A stretch of DNA of 64,000 nucleotides, from NCBI RefSeq assembly GCF_003610995.1, contig NZ_CP032543.1, positions 2,046,001 through 2,110,000 on the forward strand. Reading direction: 5' to 3'. Below the pieces are notes generated by a model. The model was not told the DNA's origin. It was given only the letters and a program-made list of their open reading frames with translations, and did no database searches. Source of the DNA: Streptomyces griseus subsp. griseus. Lineage in GTDB: Bacteria; Actinomycetota; Actinomycetes; Streptomycetales; Streptomycetaceae. The position numbers and the translations under genes were made by a program. Below, in pieces: positions 59,167-64,000 of the stretch. The number at the start of each line of letters is the position of its first letter. The first letter of the stretch is position 1.

Positions 59167-59822
59167 ACGGCACGACTCCGACGACCGCCGGACTCCGGGC
59201 GCCCCTGCCGCCCGGCACCATCCGCGCCGACGTATCCGTACCGGTGGAGACCGGGGCGGGCACGGTGACGGCACGGATGATGAGCTTCACCGGCCTCGTG
59301 GACGGCAGGGAGCACATCGCCCTGGTCTTCGGTGAGCGGCAGCGGGAGGTCCCGCTGGTGCGGGTGCACTCCGAGTGCCTGACCGGCGACGTCTTCGGCT
59401 CGGGGCGCTGCGACTGCGGGCCCCAGCTCCGGGAGGCCATCGACCTCCTCGCCGCCCACGGCGGAATCCTGCTCTACCTCCGCCAGGAGGGCCGGGGAAT
59501 CGGCCTGTACAACAAACTGGACGCGTACATCCTCCAGGACGGCGGGCTGGACACCTTCGAGGCGAACCGGAAGCTGAACTTCGCCGACGATCTGCGGGAC
59601 TACCGGCCCGCCGCCCAGATGCTGGCCGCGCTCTCCGTGGGCACCGTCCAACTGCTCACCAACAACCCGGACAAGGCACGGCAGTTGACCGATAACGGGA
59701 TGGAGGTGCACTCCACCCGGACCACCGGCGCGTTCGTGAGCGGCAGCAACCGGAGCTATCTGGCGGCCAAACGGGAGGTCGCCGGCCACCGGATCGAACT
59801 GCCCGACGCGGAACGGGCGTGA
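59163..59822 (+). CDS. GTP cyclohydrolase II (ToxB-like, stand-alone)
   Basis: A 219-residue zinc enzyme that opens GTP to a 2,5-diamino-6-ribosylaminopyrimidinone phosphate, formate and diphosphate. Zinc ligands are Cys72, Cys83 and Cys85 in SECLTGDVFGSGRCDCG; the active site reads RQEGRGIGLYNKLDAY, where Tyr122 corresponds to the tyrosine important for full hydrolysis in E. coli RibA (Tyr105), and LTNNP follows. No fused DHBP synthase domain is present and no riboflavin genes are adjacent, so it serves a specialised pathway. In toxoflavin pathways ToxB supplies the same pyrimidine. Confidence 0.93.
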   Translation: MNGTTPTTAGLRAPLPPGTIRADVSVPVETGAGTVTARMMSFTGLVDGREHIALVFGERQREVPLVRVHSECLTGDVFGSGRCDCGPQLREAIDLLAAHGGILLYLRQEGRGIGLYNKLDAYILQDGGLDTFEANRKLNFADDLRDYRPAAQMLAALSVGTVQLLTNNPDKARQLTDNGMEVHSTRTTGAFVSGSNRSYLAAKREVAGHRIELPDAERA

Positions 59823-61234
59823 CGCCGGAGGAGAACGCCCCCCGCTCCAGGAAGGGCCGCCTGGCCGACCGCCTCGGGGTCCCGCGCCTGTCCGGCAACG
59901 GACGGATCGTCACCGCGACGGCGCTGGACTCCTTCGGCGTGGGGATGTTCATCCCGCTGAACTTCCTGTTCTTCCTGCTCACCACGGACCTGACGGTCCA
60001 GCAGGTGGGATACGGAACGAGTCTGGCGACGCTGCTGTCCCTGCCGGTGGCCCCGCTGGCCGGGATCGCCGTCGACCGCTGGGGCCCCAAGGCCTCCCTG
60101 GTGGCCAACAACCTCCTGTCGACCGTGGGCTACCTCTGCTACCTGCTCGTCGACAGCCAGGCATCGCTGGTCGCGGTGCTCTTCGTGGTGCTGTGCGCGG
60201 AACGTCTGTACTGGGTGTCGTGGCCCGCCTTCGTCGCCGACCTGGCCCAGGGGGAGGAACTCGACCGGTGGTACGCGTTCACCGCCGCGGGGAAGAATGC
60301 CAGCGTGGGCATCGGCGGTGCGGTCGGCGGCGCCCTGCTGGGCACCGGCTGGTCCGGGGCGGCCGTTCTGATCGTGGTGCTGAACGCGGGTACCAGCGCC
60401 CTCACCGCCCTGCTCTTCGCCTACCCGGGCCGCCGGGTGGGGACCGCCGCTCCCCGGCCCGCCGCCACGGCCCCGGAGGCGGCGGACGGCGCGGCGGGAG
60501 GGTGGCGGTCCCTGCTCGGCGACCGGACGGTGTTCGTGCTGATCGCGGCGCAGACGGCGTTCGTCTTCGCCTGGCTGATCCCCACCACGGTGCTGCCCGT
60601 CTATCTGGTGGCGGTGCGAGGGCTGCCGGCCTGGCTGCCCTCGACCGCGTTCACCCTGAACGCCCTGCTGATCGTGGTGGCGCAGTCCGCCCTGACCGCC
60701 CGGCTGGCCACGGTCCGGCGCAGCCGGGTGGTCGTCCGCAGCGCCGCCCTGATGCTCTGCACCCTGCTGCTCCTCGCGATCCTCCCGGCGGCGGGCGGTG
60801 CGGTGGGGGTGGCCCTGGTCTTCACGGCCGTCGCCCTGTTCACCTTCGGTCAGATGGCGGCGACCCCGGCGATGACAGCCGTCTCCGCGACCGTGGCGCC
60901 CCGCCAGGCCCGGGGCCGCTACCTCTCCGTCGTCAACCTCACCTGGACGGTGTCGGCCATCACCGGTCCGGCGCTCGTCGGGGCGCTGATCGAGGGTCAC
61001 ACCCTGCTGCTGTGGGCGGTGCTGGCCGTACTGACGGCACTGGGCGGGCTCGGGTACCACGTGGCGGGCCGCATGTCGCCGGAGCGCCTCGGCGCACCCC
61101 GCGCCCCGGTCACCGGGCCGGAGCCGCCGGCCGGAAGCCGACACCGACCGCCGCCAGATCCGCCTCGTACACCCCGTGCCGACGGGCGCAGCGGGCGAGG
61201 TCCCGGTCGTGGCGGAACGAGCCGCCCCGGGTGA
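59819..61234 (+). CDS. MFS transporter, probable exporter of the cluster product
   Basis: A 471-residue transporter with about 12 helices (FGVGMFIPLNFLFFLLTTDL in helix 1, VAPLAGIAVDRWGPKASLVA as motif A, YWVSWPAFVADLAQGEELDR). GTG at 59819 overlaps the GTP cyclohydrolase stop by four bases. The last 50 residues are a Pro/Arg/Gly tail whose bases (61110-61234) run antisense through the 3' end of the SUMF1 gene, so the tail is probably not functional. Export of the product or self-resistance is the likely role. Confidence 0.88.
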   Translation: MTPEENAPRSRKGRLADRLGVPRLSGNGRIVTATALDSFGVGMFIPLNFLFFLLTTDLTVQQVGYGTSLATLLSLPVAPLAGIAVDRWGPKASLVANNLLSTVGYLCYLLVDSQASLVAVLFVVLCAERLYWVSWPAFVADLAQGEELDRWYAFTAAGKNASVGIGGAVGGALLGTGWSGAAVLIVVLNAGTSALTALLFAYPGRRVGTAAPRPAATAPEAADGAAGGWRSLLGDRTVFVLIAAQTAFVFAWLIPTTVLPVYLVAVRGLPAWLPSTAFTLNALLIVVAQSALTARLATVRRSRVVVRSAALMLCTLLLLAILPAAGGAVGVALVFTAVALFTFGQMAATPAMTAVSATVAPRQARGRYLSVVNLTWTVSAITGPALVGALIEGHTLLLWAVLAVLTALGGLGYHVAGRMSPERLGAPRAPVTGPEPPAGSRHRPPPDPPRTPRADGRSGRGPGRGGTSRPG

Positions 61235-61898
61235 TGTGCCGGTCGAAGGCCCAGTCCTCGGTCTCCGGGACCCCGGCCGGCGCGCCGGGGTAGGGGGCGT
61301 AGAGGGTGGAGGTCCACTCGTCGGCGTTGCCCGCCAGGTCCAGCACCCCGAAGGGGCCGGCTCCTTCGGGGAAGGCACCGACCGGCGTGGTGGTGCCGAG
61401 ACCGAGGTCCACGAGGTTGGCCAGTCCGGTGCGGTACTCGTCACCCCACGGGAACTCCCGCCCGTCGTCCCCCCGTGCGGCGCGCTCCCACTCGGTCTCG
61501 GTCGGCAGCCGGAGACCGGGCTCACCGGTCCGCTCCCCCAGCCAACGGCAGTACGCCACCGCCTCGTCGTGGCCCACCCCGGTCACGGGGTGGTCGGCGG
61601 GGGCACCGGACGGCTCCGGCCGGCCGGTCTCCCGCGCGAACGGCCGCCACTGCCCGACCGTGACGAGGGTGCGGGCGATCCGGAAGGCGTCCACCCGGAC
61701 CCGGGTGCGCGGGGCCTCCTTGCGGTACCAGTCCTCAGGAACCCCGGTGGCGGCGTAGCGGCGGGCCACCTCCGCCACCTCGTCCGCCGGGGTGCCACGC
61801 CACAGGTCCCCCGCGGGTACGTCGACCCAGTCCACCGGCTCCAGAGGCGCGCCCACCCCGTCACCCCGGTCCACGTCGTCCCGATCGGTTCGCTCCAT
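61110..61898 (-). CDS. SUMF1/formylglycine-generating-like protein (ToxD-like)
   Basis: A 262-residue soluble protein of the SUMF1/FGE-sulfatase fold: VDWVDVPAGDLWRGTPADEV, HPVTGVGHDEAVAYCRWLGE, LRLPTETEWERAARGDDGRE, GNADEWTSTLY and RGGSFRHDRDLARCARR. It lacks the two cysteines that true formylglycine-generating enzymes carry around RGGSW; only one cysteine remains in that region (ARCARR). Related domains also occur in EgtB and in ToxD of toxoflavin clusters. It is convergent with the MFS gene and overlaps it by 125 bases. ATG at 61898 has GGAAGGAAG upstream. Confidence 0.8.
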   Translation of the reverse strand: MERTDRDDVDRGDGVGAPLEPVDWVDVPAGDLWRGTPADEVAEVARRYAATGVPEDWYRKEAPRTRVRVDAFRIARTLVTVGQWRPFARETGRPEPSGAPADHPVTGVGHDEAVAYCRWLGERTGEPGLRLPTETEWERAARGDDGREFPWGDEYRTGLANLVDLGLGTTTPVGAFPEGAGPFGVLDLAGNADEWTSTLYAPYPGAPAGVPETEDWAFDRHITRGGSFRHDRDLARCARRHGVYEADLAAVGVGFRPAAPAR

Positions 61899-61952
61899 GT
61901 GCACAACTTCCTTCCGAAGAACGCCCGTTCGGGCCAGGCTAGGGGAAACGGA

Positions 61953-61986
61953 GGTGGGCCCGGATCGTGGATGATCCGGGCCCACC
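61953..61986 (-). terminator. Hairpin terminator after DUF6243 gene
   Basis: Perfect 14-base arms (61953-61966 and 61973-61986) with a 6-base loop lie 31 bases beyond the DUF6243 stop and just before the SUMF1 start. Confidence 0.7.
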
Positions 61987-62016
61987 GTCGTTCGGCTACC
62001 GCTCGGGCTTCAGGCG

Positions 62017-62238
62017 TCAGCCCTGCGCGGGCGGCGTGTCCTGCTCGCCCGGCTCGGCGGCGGTCGTGGCCGCCTGCGCCTCGGCGCGCTCGCGCATCTT
62101 GCGCACCAGCTCCTGCTTCTTGTCCTCGGCGGCCTTGCGGTCGGCGCCTCGCGCGGAACCCGCGCCCTGCTGGTCGGCGCGGGACAGCTTCTTTCGCTGC
62201 CCTCCGACGCCGAGGAGGTTGTTGCGGCTCTTGGCCAC
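62017..62238 (-). CDS. DUF6243 family small protein
   Basis: A 73-residue, strongly charged, helical protein (MAKSRNNLLGVGGQRKKLSR, KKQELVRKMRERAEAQAAT) recognised as DUF6243, widespread in Streptomyces and of unknown function. It is probably disordered at the C-terminus. It marks the return to core chromosome near glyS. Confidence 0.8.
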   Translation of the reverse strand: MAKSRNNLLGVGGQRKKLSRADQQGAGSARGADRKAAEDKKQELVRKMRERAEAQAATTAAEPGEQDTPPAQG

Positions 62239-62413
62239 GGTGTTCTCCCATTCGTGGTGATGAGAAGTGAGTCAGGAAAGGTCGAAGGGGCCGGTCACGC
62301 CGGACCCGTGGCGGCGGGGTCGGACTCACCCGCCGCGCTCTCACTCGTAGATCTGGAAGAACGAAGACATGCCGGAACGGTAGCCCGCTCCCGGAGCACC
62401 CCGCACCAGGTTT

Positions 62414-62617
62414 TCAGGCGGTCGGGTCGACCGTGGCCTGGTGGGCCTCGGTCAGGTGCTCCTGGGCCTTCAGCCAGGGAAGGAACTGGGCCGAGAGGCG
62501 CCAGCCGCAGGTGGCACACGTCAGCTCGCGCGCGATGCCCGACTTCCTCACCCGCACGACGTGTTCACGGCCGTGCTGGTCCCATCTGGTGACCTTGCTG
62601 CTGGTGATCGACGGCAT
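62414..62617 (-). CDS. Small zinc-finger-like protein
   Basis: A 67-residue protein with a C-x2-C pair and a later H-x4-H pair (LTCATCGWRLSAQFLPWLKA, then QEHLTEAHQ), the spacing of a C2H2-type zinc finger. The basic N-terminus (MPSITSSKVTRWDQHGREHV) could contact nucleic acid. It lies upstream of DUF6243 on the same strand and downstream of glyS. I do not know a name for the family. Confidence 0.7.
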   Translation of the reverse strand: MPSITSSKVTRWDQHGREHVVRVRKSGIARELTCATCGWRLSAQFLPWLKAQEHLTEAHQATVDPTA

Positions 62618-62667
62618 CGCGAACCTCCCGGGACGGCGGCGGGGGCTCCGGTGGACCGTACGACGAA

Positions 62668-62697
62668 GCCCCCGGTTCCGTACCCGGAACCGGGGGC
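62668..62697 (-). terminator. glyS hairpin terminator
   Basis: Perfect 13-base arms (62668-62680 and 62685-62697) with a 4-base loop lie 33 bases past the glyS stop. Confidence 0.8.
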
Positions 62698-62730
62698 CTC
62701 ACGCGCCTACGGGCGCACGTACGGGAGTTG

Positions 62731-64000
62731 TCAGCAGCCGATCAGACGGGCGCCGAGGTACGCCTGGATCTGGTCCAGGGAGACGCGCTCCTGCTTCATC
62801 GTGTCGCGCTCGCGCACGGTCACCGCGTTGTCGTCCAGGGTGTCGAAGTCGACGGTGACGCAGAACGGGGTGCCGATCTCGTCCTGGCGGCGGTAGCGGC
62901 GGCCGATGGCGCCCGCGTCGTCGAACTCGATGTTCCAGTTCTTGCGCAGATCGGTCGCCAGGGCCTTGGCCTTCGGCGAGAGCTGCGGGTTGCGGGAGAG
63001 CGGCAGGACCGCGACCTTGACCGGCGCCAGGCGCGGGTCGAGGCGCATCACGGTGCGCTTCTCCATGACGCCCTTGGCGTTGGGCGCCTCGTCCTCGACG
63101 TAGGCGTCCAGCAGGAACGCCAGCATCGCGCGGCCGACACCGGCCGCGGGCTCGATGACGTACGGCGTCCAGCGCTCGCCGGCCTCCTGGTCGTAGTACT
63201 GGAGGTCGGTGCCCGAGGCCTTGGAGTGCGCCTTGAGGTCGTAGTCGGTGCGGTTGGCCACACCCTCCAGCTCGCCCCACTCGCTGCCGCCGAAGCTGAA
63301 GCGGTACTCGATGTCCGCGGTGCGCTTGGAGTAGTGGGAGAGCTTCTCCTGCGGGTGCTCGAACCAGCGCATGTTCTCCTCGCGCAGGCCGAGCTCGGTG
63401 TACCAGTTCCAGCGCTGGTCCATCCAGTACTGCTGCCACTCCTCGTCCTCGCCCGGCTTGACGAAGAACTCCATCTCCATCTGCTCGAACTCACGGGTCC
63501 GGAAGATGAAGTTGCCCGGAGTGATCTCGTTCCGGAAGGACTTGCCCATCTGCGCGATGCCGAACGGCGGCTTCTTGCGGGAAGTCTGCTGCACCTGGCC
63601 GAAGTTGGTGAAGATGCCCTGGGCGGTCTCGGGGCGCAGGTAGGCGACCGAGCCGGAGTCCTGGGTCGGGCCGAGGTGGGTGGAGAGCAGACCCGAGAAC
63701 TGCTTGGGCTCGGTGAAGGTGCCCTTGTTGCCGCAGTTGGGGCAGTTGAGATCGGCGAGACCGTTGACCGGCGCCTTGCCGTGCTTCTCCTCGTACGCCT
63801 CCTCCAGGTGGTCGGCGCGGTAGCGCTTGTGACAGGAGGTGCACTCGGTCAGCGGGTCCGAGAAGGTGGCGACGTGGCCCGAGGCGACCCAGACGTCCGG
63901 GGCCAGGACGACCGACGAGTCGAGACCGACCACGTCCTCGCGCGAGGTGACCATGTAGCGCCACCACTGACGCTTCAGGTTCTCCTTCATCTCGACACCC
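62731..64000 (-). CDS. glyS: Glycine--tRNA ligase (5' end outside window)
   Basis: The last about 420 codons of the class II glycyl-tRNA synthetase that charges tRNA-Gly. Visible are the zinc-type cysteines ([18 protein letters not shown]), [12 protein letters not shown], motif 2 ([20 protein letters not shown]), motif 3 ([14 protein letters not shown]) and the anticodon-binding domain ([29 protein letters not shown]). The frame is open at 64000. The ATG at 63990 ([13 protein letters not shown]) is internal, since the normal N-terminus (about 40 residues) is missing and the preceding codons (GVE) fit the family. Confidence 0.95.
   Translation of the reverse strand, partial: GVEMKENLKRQWWRYMVTSREDVVGLDSSVVLAPDVWVASGHVATFSDPLTECTSCHKRYRADHLEEAYEEKHGKAPVNGLADLNCPNCGNKGTFTEPKQFSGLLSTHLGPTQDSGSVAYLRPETAQGIFTNFGQVQQTSRKKPPFGIAQMGKSFRNEITPGNFIFRTREFEQMEMEFFVKPGEDEEWQQYWMDQRWNWYTELGLREENMRWFEHPQEKLSHYSKRTADIEYRFSFGGSEWGELEGVANRTDYDLKAHSKASGTDLQYYDQEAGERWTPYVIEPAAGVGRAMLAFLLDAYVEDEAPNAKGVMEKRTVMRLDPRLAPVKVAVLPLSRNPQLSPKAKALATDLRKNWNIEFDDAGAIGRRYRRQDEIGTPFCVTVDFDTLDDNAVTVRERDTMKQERVSLDQIQAYLGARLIGC

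Noticed and set aside
59163..59822. Riboflavin biosynthesis gene
   Set aside because: No ribB, ribD, ribE or ribH is linked, and the gene is embedded between a deacetylase and an exporter.
62341..62370. Nine-codon minus-strand frame upstream of DUF6243
   Set aside because: Too short to support without evidence of translation, and no strong Shine-Dalgarno precedes it.
1..64000. CRISPR array, tRNA, rRNA, integrase or transposase genes
   Set aside because: I looked for regular spaced repeats, tRNA-like cloverleaf ends and transposase/integrase motifs and saw none.

Overview
This is chromosomal DNA from a high-GC actinomycete, almost certainly a Streptomyces. The evidence is the strong G/C third-position bias, frequent GTG starts, four-base ATGA/GTGA gene overlaps, and families typical of the genus (DUF397 with XRE/DUF5753 regulators, MmyB-type regulators, class F sortase, DUF6243, a SARP-like ATPase regulator, DUF5937). 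I saw no rRNA, tRNA, CRISPR array, transposase or plasmid/phage replication gene.

Positions 1-17.5 kb look mostly like core chromosome: a DUF5990 protein, a membrane-anchored secreted protein beside a class F sortase, a TauE/SafE exporter, an orphan nirD, a Tat-exported PhoX-like protein, a VOC protein with a DUF5937 regulator, pyruvate phosphate dikinase (ppdK), a GntR-controlled ABC importer operon ending in a HAD phosphatase, and dusB. From memory, ppdK, dusB and glyS lie close together in other Streptomyces; here dusB (17.4 kb) and glyS (right edge) are about 45 kb apart, and the DNA between them looks like accessory cargo.

17.5-20 kb holds debris (an RHS tail, other gene ends) and two sets of tandem repeats that copy gene 3' ends. 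20-34 kb carries regulator-target modules: an MmyB-type regulator with an MFS pump separated by two CTGGTACCAG palindromes, a large secreted multidomain carbohydrate-type protein, a TetR regulator opposite a lipocalin-like protein plus SDR, and an Lrp regulator opposite an M20 amidohydrolase plus MFS pump. 34-45 kb has a small repeat-rich acidic protein, a frameshifted GT39-like membrane glycosyltransferase opposite a two-component system, an LLM oxidoreductase, a SARP-like regulator, hemerythrin, DUF2238 and a lipoprotein. 45-50 kb contains a WhiJ-like XRE/DUF397 locus with duplicated DUF397 genes and a divergent, tightly coupled set of small genes, including a 24-codon gene and a reading frame broken at two C-runs.

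The most interesting part is 52.9-61.9 kb, probably one transcription unit plus a convergent gene: a NodS-like methyltransferase, a WD40 protein, a processive GT2 glycosyltransferase, a second glycosyltransferase-like protein, a PIG-L deacetylase, GTP cyclohydrolase II, an MFS exporter and, convergently, a SUMF1 protein. Methyltransferase + GTP cyclohydrolase II + WD40 + SUMF1 is the signature of toxoflavin-type (7-azapteridine) biosynthesis. The glycosyltransferase/deacetylase genes inside the run suggest a glycosylated or otherwise extended variant. The window closes with DUF6243, a small zinc-finger-like protein and glyS, whose 5' end lies beyond the right edge.
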